Origin: Favolaschia claudopus
Taxonomy: Eukaryota > Basidiomycota > Agaricomycetes > Agaricales > Mycenaceae
Assembly (NCBI GenBank): GCA_037176885.1
Contig: JAWWNJ010000114.1
Span: 62,001 to 126,000 of the forward strand
Length of the DNA stretch: 64,000 nucleotides
Reading direction: 5' to 3'
Below, piece after piece: positions 11,108 through 23,740 of the stretch. The notes beneath the pieces were generated by a model that saw only the letters and a program-made list of their open reading frames with translations, did no database searches and was not told the DNA's origin. Position numbers and translations under genes: made by a program. The stretch's first letter is position 1, and the number at the start of each line of letters is the position of its first letter.

Positions 11108-14100
11108 GTCAATTAAGTATATTCTGGCTACATATCTACACATGTGTATATGTTGATCCTACGTCCATCCCCCTTCGTAGTTGCCGTCCGTGTCGCTCGG
11201 TCCCTGTACTCCATGGGATTGAGTTGCCCTTACACAAATATAGATCGACCCGCACTAACCTCGTATGCTGCGCAAAGTTCAGCCAGAACAGCTCGAGTGT
11301 GCGCCAGAGAACGCTGATTTTTGTGGATAATATGAGTTCGGAATGAAGAGAAGAATGTCGCAACCTACCAGATCAAAGCATTTGCGCCATCACGGACAGT
11401 TCCAACGAAACATGCACTGAGGACAGAGTCACAATGTGTGTGGAAACGATCAAAGGAGGATGACACTGACATGGGTGTGACTTGAAGAAAATTCGCCAGT
11501 TTGGCGATAGGCGTGAACAACAGGAATACATATGGAGAATCGTATCTGCAACAAAATGACTAAACGAAGCGGGGGGTTATTAGACTCCAACGTACCGGCG
11601 TTCCTTGAACAGTCCAACCGATTTAAACTAAGATCTGGTTGAGTTTCAAAGATAAGAATACTAGAGACAAGATCCCGCGCCGGTGAGTGCATTAAACTCC
11701 AACTTCTAGCCACAGCCCACTGTGGATCGAAAATGGTTCAGTAATTCTTGGCTAGAAATTCAGTCTCACCTGAATATGCGCTGAACTCGGTGTCAAACCG
11801 AAGCGAGGGAACGATCTGAGCGATAGAAGAACAAAACAATTCCAGATATTCAAATATCAACTCATCTATGAAGAGTATCCAATGTGCTGCACGGAACAAT
11901 TATTGAAGGCGGCAACGTAGCGTTGAGCGGCCGATCAGACACTAAGATTGACACAAATGAGCACATCATCAGGGTGCGAACGAGATAGTACTTAAAAATA
12001 TACATACTGAGTAGAAGGTGAACGTGTGGCGTCCATAATAGCATAGCAATCTTCCACATAGTTAGGTGGGCAAGGATACGAGCGCTAGGAAGCCGGACGG
12101 GTCAGTGATGTTATTGGCAGAGGAATCGCAAACCCAGCTGAGTTGGTGATGAACGACGACCTAGATAGCGGTCATATTGAACGGTGGTCATAGAGAGCAT
12201 CTGTGACGGAACCTACTACTCACCAATCAAATCTTGTTATTCTCGCGTCGCATGTCTGACGGCGACTACACTAGGTGACGAACTATCGCAATTAAGTCGA
12301 CGGTTAACAGGAGAATCAATGCTTACACTCGGGATAGACAACAGAGAAGGGTTGTTGTTGAAAGAGACTCGGCTTCTGAAGACCTCGGTGCGTACCCGTT
12401 AGTCAAAAGAACGGTCAGTGGATTGGAATATACCTGGGGGACGGCCACAAACGGATTAACACATTGGACGGCCAAGGAAGAGCTCTGCTTGAACAGCATG
12501 AGCATATTCAGAGATAGAGCACAAAGCTCACTGTTGGTTTACGTAGAGTGAGCAGAACGAAGTCCGAAAGACGAAGTAAAACTCTGGACGGTATGAATAA
12601 ATAAATACCCGAGAATGCACTTATGAACAGCAGCTGTCAGCGTATTGTGTTGCGAGGAGGTGAGCGGGAGGTCGATGGATCATAGGATGAAACATACAAA
12701 CGGGCAGGGCGGGGACCCAGCATCGATAGCGGGAGGGGTGATGGAGGTGGGCGGCGCAGGCTGTGTGGTCAAGGCAAAGGGTGAGGGAATCGCGCTAAAA
12801 GGAGCTCGTCAGCACGGACACCATCAGGGAAGGGATAGCGACGCACGTTTGTTGACGACGTGGATAGAGCCAGTGATGGGGAACGTGTGGCGGATGGTCC
12901 AAGTCAAAAGAGCGGGGCAGCGGATATCGAGTGAGGAGAGTTGGCGAAAGCGACACGGGGGCAGTCGGCGTTGAGAACGGGTAATTGGCGTCAGCGCCGA
13001 ATTAGGGACCGTTGGCGGTGGCGACGGGACAGCGAGTCGGTGGGTGTAGGTTGCTGAGTTGGTGGGAAGGAAAGGGTGGCGGAGGGGGAAAATCAAAGTA
13101 GATTGCGTTAGCGCGCGTAACAAAGGAAGAAATGGAATCACACGCACATTCGTCGCCGTCTGAGCTCCGTCGCTGAGGCATCGGGAAACGGTGGTGGGCA
13201 GGCGGAGGAGGAGACAGGTGTGCGAGAGGAGTTGACTGTAGCTGAGGGGGGAAGGTGACAAGGAGGGAAGAACTGTTGTCGGCGTTGAGCTGTATGGTGG
13301 GCAGATGGAGCTAAAGTGAGGTGGGTCAGAGATCTGGGATGAATAGAAGAAACACGCACCTTCAGTCGGAATATATGGTTCGTACGAAGTGTAACGCACG
13401 CCAGAATCATTTCTGTGAATTAATTCGCGTCAGTCATCGACGCTCTTTGTGCAAAGCTCGAAAAAACACCTCACGACCATCATGTCCCTCGTGCGAGTCG
13501 AAGAGAGGCGGAAGGAGATAGCTGGCAAAGTTGAGAGAGGTAAGAAAGGTTTCATAGTCGTCAGAGTACTCGCAGAACACAACAGAACGCGTCTAACGCG
13601 TGCAATGCGGCGATGTTGGTGGGAGACGTAAATCGGCCTCAGAGGCCGATATTTGGGCAAAGTCCAGGCAGTTCGGCGGCGGAAGACGTGCCAGTGGCCC
13701 TTGGTAGTTGTCCTATATCGTATTTACGCGCATAGAGGCACGGGACAGCGCGGGGCGAGACAGAAGACGAAGGATAAGGGAAAGGAGCGATGTGTTACAT
13801 GTCACGCAGTAACACATCACATGACTGACGCGTCGCGTTTTCGCCAAGTCCGAATGTCGCGTTTCGAACGACTCGGCCGAAAATGCTCAAAAATTCGGAT
13901 AAATTCCAAAATTATTTGTCCGGCAGGCCGATGGGTCAATTATGTCTGCTACGAGTAAGTATACACCATACATTGTCTCACAACTCGGACTCGGTCAAAC
14001 TTAACAGTCAAATTTCAAGAACACGATTGTAACGGTTACAAGTCACTTACAACAAATCAAAACGGTGCCCGACGCGAAGCCAGTGGCAAACCACACTCAA

Positions 14101-14337
14101 ACTGTGAGCTAGGCCTTGTACCATACATAGAGTCGTTTTTCGGAGGTAACTGTCCTACATGAGCAAGCCGTTCAATCTTATGAGAAGCTTCGGCGAGTGT
14201 TAAAATCGGTGAAATGCCGTCCATTGCCGCTGTTCCGGCATTGTGACCCTAAAGCTTGCTCAGGTGTGCCCGTATAGTGCCGAATGGACCGGCATCCGCT
14301 GGAAGGCCATGCCGGTCAATTTTCGGATACCATCTCA
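11108..14337. other. Long stretch without a supported gene
   Basis: Only short frames are present. From about 12640 to 13700 the plus strand is strongly purine-rich (the minus strand is CT-rich), which keeps a 191-codon minus frame open at 12824-13399. That frame is Ser/Pro/Leu-rich low complexity with no domain, so I do not call it. Several ggcgtcagcgcc-like hairpins occur near 12990. Confidence 0.4.
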
Positions 14338-14473
14338 TGGTGAGTGGATTTGTGCCGAGTGGGTTCGGCATACTCAGATTGAGTAGGTCAAAACCTACTC
14401 AAACGCGGACCTACTCAGGCCGAGTGGGGAATTCTCGACGTGAGTGGGTCCCTACTCAGGCCGAGTGGGTTTT
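14338..14473. repeat. Second GAGTGGGT palindromic array
   Basis: This array has the same degenerate words as at 10859-11107 (gagtgggt, gagtaggt, cctactc), again as hairpin pairs such as cctactcaggccgagtggg, which appears twice. It lies 100 bp upstream of the recombinase C-terminal fragment. Confidence 0.75.
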
Positions 14474-14569
14474 CTTCCCACAGTGGTCACATGTGTCTGG
14501 GGGCTTCGGCCGAAAGAAGTGCGATGACAGTACGTATATTTGTCAACGTATCTCAGGTCTATCTAAGGG

Positions 14570-15053
14570 TTGCTTTTACATTCGTGGAGATTGCATGCCA
14601 ATGACGGCGATCCGATGATATGCCCTGTTCGAGCTTTCATTCTTTTGGGCTCTCTTTATGGCCCAGAAATCAAGAAATCTGGGCCACTCTTCTTGCATGT
14701 CTCGGCGCAAGGAGCTGTGATGCAAAACCAACCTCTGGTGAGTGCGTAAAAAATGCTGGGGCGTTACTTAAATTCTCCAGACTGCCCCTGCCTTAAGTAG
14801 AGCTCTAGCGAGAGATTTGCAAGGACTCGGCTACTCAACTTGGGTACTTTATGGAACCCATTCCTTTCGTCGCGGCGGATGTCAGTATCGAATTAAAGTC
14901 AAGCGATGGTCAGCAGATATGGTAGCTGCTTGGGGTGGCTGGTCGCAAGTTGAAGCGGTCACAATGTTGCGCTATTTCTATTCCCCAATGATAATCATGA
15001 GTACATGCATGACTACGATAGAAATCACTAGATGTAGAATAATGTATTCACTT
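14570..15053 (+). pseudogene. Crypton-type tyrosine recombinase, C-terminal half
   Basis: Two exons join across an intron at 14738-14780 (gtgagt...ctccag, phase 0). The first reads WRLHANDGDPMICPVRAFIL and LYGPEIKKSGPLFLHVSAQG. The second reads RALARDLQGLGYSTW, then GTHSFRRGGCQYRI, RWSADMVAAWGGWSQ and TMLRYFYSP. These contain the HxxR box (HSFR), the W/H position (GGW) and a candidate nucleophile tyrosine (RYFY) of tyrosine recombinases. The family match is to agaric Crypton proteins. The core-binding half is not upstream on this strand; a matching half lies 6 kb away on the other strand. Confidence 0.72.
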
Positions 15054-15147
15054 TGAATTTTATATCACGTCAAGCAGAACTTTTGGACTTTTCATATCGC
15101 TCCTTCTCAATCTCCCGCCAAACCTCCCAACAATTCATACTCCCCTA

Positions 15148-16258
15148 GTGTTCCGTCCATCGAAGTTCAGAGAACTCACCATTAGGACCGTAATATTGTT
15201 CCTTCTGGTGTTCAAGCAGGATATCGGCTTCGCACCATGGCGCAGCCTCGACAATTTTGCGAAACGAACGGAGCCGGTCTTCATCTTCCACCATACGCTT
15301 CGCTTCTTCGGCATCTGCGGGACAGTGAAGAAGGAAAAAACTGTCCTTGTCCCCTCTGAAATCCTCTGAGAGAATGCGATATAGACGCTCTCGTTTAGAG
15401 ACAATGTTCTTGTATTTGGACCACGACGGATCCGCTGTTCCGCGGCGCCATCCGAGGGACCATAACGATCCCGAATTCGAGCTACCTCCCTGGACTCGAC
15501 TTGCTGTATGATGTCGCGAAGTCCCTCACATCTTGACAGACCCTCAATATCTCTCGAAAGATCATCCAGTAGCGCTGCCTCCTGACGAGTATTCTCGCGA
15601 GGAATATTGATATTATTGTGGGATGTGGAGTTGACAGCGGTAGAGCTGGGAGACTGATCGTTGTCGGCTCGATGCATATGCACAGGTTTGAAGAGTGTCT
15701 GATTTTGATCGCTCGGTGACTAAAGACTCGACTGAGTGGCTGGGAGCTGGGGGAACATGGGAGGCATCCTGTCAAAGATAGAAATTAATTATGCGGGCAT
15801 CTGCAATTTATAGACAACACAGACTTACCTCGTCGGGTTTTTCGCTGATAATAGTGTCAGCCCCGCCGGAGATGATAAGATTGGAGCATGTCGCTGGATG
15901 ACTCTGTTAGAGTATAGTAGAGTCAACAAAAGAATAACGAAGGATGAGAATAGTTTCTCACTTGGAGTTGTTAATAAATCGAAAATTCCACCAGCAGCGA
16001 GCGTCGACTTCCATTCGGCACCTAATTTTACAAAATCCTCCATTGGCACTCTCTAATAGACTCATCTATCGTCGGTGCGGTCGCCTCGTATGCGCGTGGT
16101 ATTACTGTCAAGTCCAAGTCGTAATATTCGGCAAGTTTGGTGCGTTGCTGATCTACAGTCTCTGACAGCTTGAGGACCTTCTTTTCCGCAGCTTCGTTCG
16201 CTTGGATGATCCAGAACGTAACTGCGCTCCCTTGGCGGAAATGAGACGCGACTGTCAA
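15148..16258 (-). pseudogene. Unknown multi-exon gene with two frame breaks
   Basis: Going 5' to 3' on the minus strand, an opening block encodes AAEKKVLKLSETVDQQRTKL (about 16130-16190) and then PMEDFVKLGAEWKSTLAAGG (16000-16050). An intron of about 55 bp, further short exons, a Ser/Asn-rich block (SPSSTAVNSTSHNNINIPRE, about 15600) and a hydrophilic end (ERLYRILSEDFRGDKDSFFL, then PNGEFSELRWTEH and a stop near 15150) follow. Two frame shifts are needed, near 16045 and near 15450, to keep the protein-like frame. I recognise no domain. Both breaks are single-base in effect, so sequencing error is possible. Confidence 0.4.
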
Positions 16259-16892
16259 TCCGTCCGGTGGAATCGGCAGCTGAGTCCAAACTCAGAAGAA
16301 GGCATTGGGCCAGTGCGGGTGTAGAAAGAGAGTGAAAACTCCTAAGTCAGAGCCTGAAACACGTATAACACGTAAACAATAGCCAAACAAATCTAGAGCC
16401 CCGAGGCATTGGGAGCTAACACGAAAACGCGACGCGTCGACGCGTATTATGAGCGCGTTATTGACAGCTGCCAAAGGAAGATGCCGAATCAGTGGCGGTA
16501 GTGGCTTCTAAATCTTCCCACCACCAGCCGAAAGGCGGCAACATTGAATTTACTGTCTCAAGCACACAAATGTTGTGTTTTGTGGGTCCCAGAAAATGTT
16601 TTGATTGCTAGTAAATACAGGACCGATCGACAATGTCACAGAGGAGAGGGTGGCCGGAGGGCCGATCGCGAGGGGAATGATTGCGCGCCCCGGGGCACGC
16701 AGATCAATCAGCACGTGATCTGACATGCCAAACGTAAGGTACCCCACGACTACAAAGCTGACATAATTTCTGCATGGAGCACTGCTCTCGCACATGTTCG
16801 TGTACTTACTACACTCCAATGTATTCTAGAGAACTCGAAGGTGCATATGGATTCGAATATCTTGGAAAGATACATATCAGATTAGTCTACAT

Positions 16893-18843
16893 TCAACTCA
16901 TCAAAGTTTCCATCCCCAGCTTTATCTCCTGCTTCAATGCTTCCCGTTTGCGCAACTGAAAGGCCTTGTAGATGTGCGAGAAAAGGTGATTGCTGCTAGA
17001 TAGTTGGTCGCACCACAAAGTCGAGTCGTACCATGACTCATCGCAGGGTTGAAGGCAAAGAGCGTCCCAGCAGCCTGATGAACAACGACCTTCAGCGTCA
17101 TGTCGACAAAATTACCTCCACCGTTTGCAGGCCACTTGCTGAAGTCCTCAGAAGTAGAATCGATTTGACCAGGTGCGCTGCCCGCGCGGGGTCTGCGATC
17201 GTGTTTGGCGTAGACCTGGCGTTGCCAACGTCGAGGAAGGAGGAGGGTTGACGGTACGGCCAACATTAAGGCTGATACCGCAGACACCAGACACGTAGCA
17301 TGGGTCTTTGTGGTATGAGCTGGACGATATGAGGTGTGTCAACATGGAAAAGGCGATTCAAATGCTTACGCGGAGTAGCCATAAGTAAAGTAAGCTTCGG
17401 GAGGAGCTCGCTCGAATGTGGGAAAATTGTAAGCCAGGCCACGGAACTGGATCTGGTACCCACTTCCTGGAAAGTCGATTCGCTGAGACAGAATCGGTGA
17501 AAAGATTATGGACACACCTGCGGCAATGTTCCGCGTGGCGATACGTGGCAATCCGTTCTCCTCGAGGGTATCTTCGATTTTATTGGTTATATCGAGCGGC
17601 AACCACGCTTTGGCAACAGCCCAAGTGATGGTCACGGCTGCGATCACCTCCGTGTCGTGGTCGGCTTTTGTTTCTTCATCGAGATTCTTCGTGTAGCTTT
17701 TCGCAAGCTGAAGGACCCTCAGATCACGAGGTCCAGCATTGTAACCAAGCTGGACCATGGTGCCGTCGCTTTTCGGCTTACATGAAATCAAACCAGCAAC
17801 AGTTCAAACGATAACGAAGGAAGACTCACGCGGACATCGCGGCGTTCGTTTACAGCAGTGTCAATGACGTCTTGAAACCACTCGCATATGGCTGTGGACT
17901 CGGGCGTACCCTGCTCGCCGAAAACATCGCGCAGAACGATGAGTTTCAGCGAAGACGACACTAGCTGAAAATCTGTGAGAAGTCGCTCGCCAAAAAAAGA
18001 ACTTGGAACTTCACCATCGTCTTTATCGAAAAAGATGACAGACTCCTCGTCAGTCACGATGTAGAACCCAGCAGCCTCGTCGCATACAAAATCATTAGCA
18101 AAAGGGCGAGAAGCAGTGTCAGCGAGGACAGTCCGGATAGGCGGGCCGAAAGATAAGTCCCGTTTGCGCTCGATGATGCGAGGATTAAGAAGGGTACTAA
18201 TCGGGGCCGTGGGATCGATGGGACAGCCAGCAAGAAAATCATCGATGGTCTTCGGCTCTTTATTGGCAAGATGAAGCTTATAGACCTGGGTTTCGATGAG
18301 GGGGTGGAAATGCGAGGGACAAAACATAACATACCAAACTTCGCTTATCCTGATGCGAGGCGATACCCTCCCTAGCCTGGCGATTGATCCGTTCATTCAG
18401 AGATTCGAGTTCAGGAAGAATAGCCAATTTCTTGTTTTTAGCCAGAGTCATAGCGATACGAAGATGGCGCTGAAGTGCGAGATGACCCTACAAAGGAATG
18501 TTTATGATGAAACTCAAAACCAGTGAATTCATACATTAGCTTCAGGAATGTTTCGGATTTTATTGAGTTTCTCCAGAAAGAGCTGGACTGCCTCGTCATT
18601 GCCGACATCGAGATCCAGTACTCCAGGCTGCGAGAGAAAGCCCAAGACTGCACAAGTGAATACTAGGGAGATTTGGGCCCAGAAAAGCAGTACCAGTATT
18701 ATGGGAAGCTTGCTTCCCCATTCATCGGTATAGGGCTCCGAATGCAGATGCTTACAAATCTCCGTCCAAATGCTTTGTAAGCATGTCTTGGAGTCCTGAC
18801 TCCGTGGCCTCGGACTTCGGGAACGGCCGGCAGACGCGGTCAT
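16893..18843 (-). pseudogene. Conserved-looking gene, possible 2OG-oxygenase-like end
   Basis: At least five minus-strand exons join from ATG 18843. Blocks include CLQSIWTEICKHLHSEPYTD, HLALQRHLRIAMTLAKNKKL, VYKLHLANKEPKTIDDFLAG, GFYIVTDEESVIFFDKDDGE and MVQLGYNAGPRDLRVLQLAK. Introns have normal ends, for example gtgagt...gtaag near 17780-17830. The end reads GGGNFVDMTLKVVVHQAAGT, FAFNPAMSHGTTRLCG and then, after a one-base shift, HIYKAFQLRKREALKQE with a stop at 16893. The last part resembles the C-terminal strand-His-Arg region of 2-oxoglutarate/Fe(II) oxygenases, but I cannot place the HxD motif. A second frame problem lies near 17240. Function is therefore uncertain. Confidence 0.5.
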
Positions 18844-18949
18844 GCAACTGTCAAATGTCACGTGACTTCGGAACGCGCGCCGAAACAAAATTGAACCTCT
18901 TTGCCGCTTCAACCTTGCTTCAACCTCAGATATGTCCTACCTAAATAGT

Positions 18950-19200
18950 ATGTGTAGCTGCTCAATGGATGTGCTCCCTCTTTTCTTTCTCTCCTCTATG
19001 ACATGTATTTTGGTATTTCTTACACTTCTAGCAAATCTAGCCATTTGCTACTTGCAGCTGATTTTTTTTCTTGGTTAGCGCTTAGCATAAGCACTCAACT
19101 TCAGCTTAATCTTCCACATTATCTTCTGTTACTGCATGTATGAGCCAGATCAATCAGTCAATGCTTTCTATCAAGCAAAATTAAATTAAATAGGTCTACG
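18950..19200. other. AT-rich intergenic
   Basis: This is an AT-rich stretch between the minus-strand gene and the coding scrap at 19200. I see no feature in it. Confidence 0.3.
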
Positions 19201-19470
19201 TCTCCAAATACTCCACAGCGCATACGAAATGCAGCTCGGGAGCAAGAGCGTGTCAATCGCATTCTGGATAGCCCTGTACACCGGAGATTGCCTTTACAGC
19301 AACCAAATTTGGTTCATGTTAACTTGAATGGCGAGCAACTTCAACTTACACCTCGCACAGCGGGCCGAATTGCTGAGATGCAGAACACTGGGAATAGCTG
19401 GAATGCTGGTATTTTAGCAGGACAGAATGAAGACCAGGATATGCAAAGTTCACCTCCGTCACCAACATGT
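19200..19470 (+). pseudogene. Coding scrap, unknown protein
   Basis: A frame open on both sides of the first ATG reads SPNTPQRIRNAAREQERVNR, then LNGEQLQLTPRTAGRIAEMQ. It looks like part of a real hydrophilic protein, possibly from a mobile element, but I do not recognise it. It runs into the MITE that starts at 19552. Confidence 0.3.
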
Positions 19471-19551
19471 AGACCTCAAGGTCAGAGCCACCTCCGGTGT
19501 AGTCTCTCTAAGACAGACGCTACAACTTGTAGCTCGTTCCTCGCAAGTTAT

Positions 19552-19999
19552 AGTCTGTTGGTTACCGCGCCCTGATAACCGGTGACTTGCCGTATCACTG
19601 ATTGATGGCGATGCACGACCAAACAACGCGCTCACCTTCACCAATTCGACGCGACTGAGAGCCCTGAAATCGTCAGAAACTATGTAAGAACCAAAGGTCT
19701 ACTAAAGACTCCTTTCTTGACCCAATCCACATTCGTTTCGTATTCAAACCAGTACTCACCGGAAATGTGCTCAAATCAGGGAATTCTACGTTTTCCACCT
19801 CAAATATTGTAAGGAAACTAGGATCGGTTGGTTGAGGCTACGAGGAGGCTATACCTGGTCAAGAATTTAATTTCCCCGCTCAAAGTCGTGGGGGAACGCG
19901 TCGAAGTCGCGTCAAGGCGCGGTTGCCATTACTTCCCAAATAGGATGCTTATATAATAACGCAGGACGCCACTCACTGGGTCGTGGTAACCACAGGACT
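19552..19999. mobile_element. MITE, family with AGTCTGTTGGTTACC ends, copy 1
   Basis: The left end agtctgttggttaccgcg and the right end ggtaaccacaggact are imperfect inverted repeats. The left end and an internal word ggatgcttatataata are shared with the copy at 24485-24918. The element is non-coding. Confidence 0.6.
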
Positions 20000-22718
20000 A
20001 CCTCCGGTGCTGCAGAATCCTGTACAGCCAGCGCAAAATATACTAATATAGTACAAAAACAGGGAAATGCTCAACCCAATGCTCAAGCTCAAAGAAGACC
20101 AGTTGCTAGAGAGGCACATCCTGAGAATCTTGACCTCTGCTATACGCTGGCCTAGACTGAAGCAAGCTTCCCCTCCTATGTGGACCATTGTCCGGACTCT
20201 TTACTTGTATTCCTTCCAATGTTTTATACAGTGAGTGTTCTTCACTGTGATGGGAGAGGATGAACATTGGATCTTGACTCTTGAGTGGCTTCCAGCAAAA
20301 TTGCGATCACGATGAAATGCTCAACATCCACTGCTGTACTAGTACTCAGCGCTAGCATCATTGGGCTCAGACTCCCTGAGAAGGTTTTCATTCATACTTT
20401 AGGTTGTATAGGTACGTTACTAAGAAATAGAAGGAAGACTAATGAAAAACAGTTTTATTGAGAGCTACAGCCTGCCTGGCAGAAAACATGAGTTCAAGAC
20501 AACAAACCCATTATGGGTTTGTTGAAAGTGAAAACATTAGAGTACATACATAATAACACTTTGGCATCTGTAACTCAATCTCAAGTGTATTACTAGTCAA
20601 CAGGAGTATTTACTGAATCGAGAAAGGTCGCAGCATCAGCTGAAAATGCAAGGCAAGGCAATTATACCGACCTAGATTCTGTACTACATGCCATGCCTAC
20701 CGTGGCCGAGGCAGCAGATGAATAAATTTCCTCATGGAAACAGATCAAGACAAATACATGCTCAATACAATACCAAGCAGTTGAATAGAATAAATGCTCA
20801 GCCCGTTTGCAAACATGAAGTTCAGTGGAGCAGAATTGCGGGACACTGACTTGTTAAAAGAAGATGCCTGGGATGGATACTGCTAAGCTGAGTTAGTAAA
20901 ACCAGGAGTGGAGAGCTCCCCTGTTGTCGAGCAGACCACCATTGTGCTGAATGCCGCGCAAATTGAACCCAAGATATGTCCAAGGTAACTATATATTGTG
21001 TGGAGAAGTTTGGATGTGTACCTGCGCAGAACACTGTTGGATTTCAATTGATACAAGCATAAAATAGAATCTCAACTCTCCCTATGCGGAAGTGCGAAGG
21101 AAATTGTTGAAGGTGATGAACCCGTAAGAATGAATAAATCAGCTTACATATACATTCTGAACAAGAGATTGTTGTGTTCTATGCCGCGTTCAAACTGAGA
21201 AGGAACGTCAAGACTTGAGGACAACACAAGAAAAACTAAGCTACGGTGACGGAGAGCAATCTGCTCTGCTGCGAGTAAATTAAACGAAGGCGGAAAGTGA
21301 AAAAGTCGGGCCACTGAGACTCCTCAGGTCAGAGAGAGGTAAGTCGAACCAGCGAGGAGTCATTCGTTTGAGGAGACCATGCATGCATATAACCTCCGGC
21401 ACCCTCCGAGTTGAAGAAAAGGTTAAAATTCTGTGAACTTGAGCATGTAAATTTCAAATTCACAACGGATAATATTACGGATTACTTACAGCTTGAGATC
21501 ATTGACAGCAGTGCTTTCAAAGCTTGCTTGAGAGATTCGACGACTCAACATGGACGGGATCTGTGAATGACTCGTAGCAATCCTAGCTCAGCATCGGCAT
21601 CTACTTACCAGTATCCCAAATCTGATAGAGTTGAATGAAGAATTTGAACTTACTGAAGATTCTGATCCATTGAGTTTTGAATCAGAGTATCTCTGTACAG
21701 TGTATAGTAACATACTTCAGTCAATTAGTGAATCCGATACGGTGCTTTAGTTAAGGGGGTTGTGTGAGTCTTGAAGTCAATATTAATTCCACCGATGTCG
21801 TTGAAAAGCTTGAATTATATGAGGATCTTCAAAAATGCCGATCACTGGGACAGAGATATCTTCAAAAGATATAAAAGAAGTGTAGCAAACCGTTATAGCG
21901 CCTACCGACTCGAAGTGCGAGCTTGGGGCGAGTTTGAAAGTCTTCAGCTCAAAGCTCGAATATTTAATGAGAAATGAGGTCATAGGAACCCCAAGGTCGT
22001 AGATTTGGAGTAGTTGACCGCTCGGGCGGAAGTTCTGAGGTAAGTTCAACTTCCGACGCGAAGTAATTGAATCGGAAGTCGAACTCGTAGTTGAAGTCCA
22101 ACTTTGACGGAGTTATGCATCCATAACTCGTTTGTACGAAAAAGATGACTTTCTTGATGCGCCTGCTAACACTGAATCACTGATTGCCAGTCGCAATGAC
22201 TTCGGCATTACTCTGACCAGCTCAGTGCTACATTCGCCTTGGCCCTTCTGCCACGTATTCTTCCTTATGTTCTCCTCATCACGACTCGGAGTCTGCTGAC
22301 CTCATGGATTTATTTCCACAACACTCTCTCAGTTGTTGCCGTTTTGATTACTTGAATTTATCTCCTCAGTTAACTTGCCTGCTTGGTTGACGTTGGTTCA
22401 GTTTGTACCTATCCCGGCACTAAGTATACTCTTTTAAGGGGTTTGGTGAAAATTCTCATAAATGAAGCCAGATCATACACAAAAAGCACTGTCAGCAAAA
22501 CAGGTCTGTCGACAGTAACAGCCGTCATTTCAATGGGTGCACAACGGGCAAGACCGTCCTGTCACCGTTCCGTCAGGGACTTTTGAGAACCCTCTACGAG
22601 ACGGGACGGTGACGAATGGCCGTGACGGTTTAACCAACCTGAAAGCATGCTAGTATTTGCTTTAATTTTGGTATTAATCATCGAATACAATCCAGTGAGT
22701 CAGATAGAGACTGTATTG
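20000..22718. other. Gene-free stretch with element remnants
   Basis: There is no supported gene. Degenerate coding scraps are possible near 20060-20150 (frame words such as AQAQRRPVAREAHPENLD). The word agctcgaatatttaatga occurs at about 21953 and again at about 23275, which suggests two copies of one element. Confidence 0.35.
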
Positions 22719-22930
22719 CCCGAATGGACCGGTGATAGTCCCAAAAGAGGTCAGATACTGAGTCCGGACAAGATTTCTATCAAAATTAAAAATTCCCACG
22801 GTTTTTGAGGAAGCGGAAACGAGTCTTTCGCAATCCGGTAACTTTCAATTTTTTTGTTCCGGATTTGGGCAAATCTTGTCCGGACGAACGTATCTGACCT
22901 CACCAGCATTATCACCGGTCCTTCATTCGG
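22719..22930. mobile_element. Short inverted-repeat element (MITE)
   Basis: The ends are imperfect inverted repeats of about 55 bp: ccgaatggaccggtgata on the left and the complement of ccgaatgaaggaccggtg on the right, with matching ggtcagata and tccggacaagattt further in. It is about 212 bp and non-coding. No clear target duplication was found. Confidence 0.65.
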
Positions 22931-23431
22931 AAGACAATTCAGTCACATAGTCATGCACTTGCTTGAGTCTTGCAATGCTGCACAAATCAAGCTTGTCGAA
23001 AATGCGATTCAACCTGAGGCCTGATTCATGAAGCTCCGAGTCGCGAAACGGCGGCTCTCTCCCTCGAGTCTGAACAAGGGCCATGATCTGCCATCACACG
23101 TACTGATGATCACTGATGAATGGTAACGGCCCGGCCCCATCAAATCACATGAACTTGAAGTTGAACCTGAAGTTCACGCCACATAAGTTCGACCACTGCT
23201 ATTCGAGTTCAAAGTGCCAGTTGAAAAGATCATCCTCTCCATGCCGCTCAGTTTCCGCTTGTCAAGTTCCGATTGAAGCTCGAATATTTAATGAACAGGT
23301 CATAGACAAACGTCCCAGAATTTCGTGGTTCAGAAGTCAATAAGTACTAGTCAATGATTACTGTGCATGACACTGCATGTGGCCATTCACACCGTGTTCA
23401 GGATCAGACTCAGTGAACTCAAATCAATAAT

Positions 23432-23459
23432 TTCGTAGCGAAGCACGAGTTCCTGCTAG
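23432..23459 (+). mobile_element. Probable Helitron 3' terminus, copy 1
   Basis: A small hairpin ttcg-tag-cgaa is followed 13 bp later by CTAG and a T. That is the usual 3' end of a Helitron (hairpin, then CTRR, inserted before T). The same 28-bp end with one change occurs at 26460-26487. The 5' end (TC after A) was not identified. Confidence 0.5.
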
Positions 23460-23740
23460 TCTATCATACAAAGGGACAACCTGATTGGTTGCTGACTTGG
23501 TCAGCTGCTGATCCGTTTGGTCATTTTGTCCGGAGCATGTGATGCGAAGATTTTCTTAAAGTGGAAGTCGGCTTTGGAACTCGAACTTTTGGGTATGTAG
23601 AAGCTGAACTTCACGCTGTTCACAGTGGTCCTACTGTGTGAAGGGTAGTTTTACTGTGGAAGTGTTCTTTTACTTCACAGGCAGCTGGGGCTATCTATGG
23701 TTGGTCTGTATCTCCAAGAATTGACTGATGACAATAGCGG

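Noticed and set aside
12824..13399. Minus-strand frame of 191 codons
   Set aside because: Ser/Pro/Leu-rich low complexity on a CT-rich strand, with no domain, splice pattern or neighbour support.
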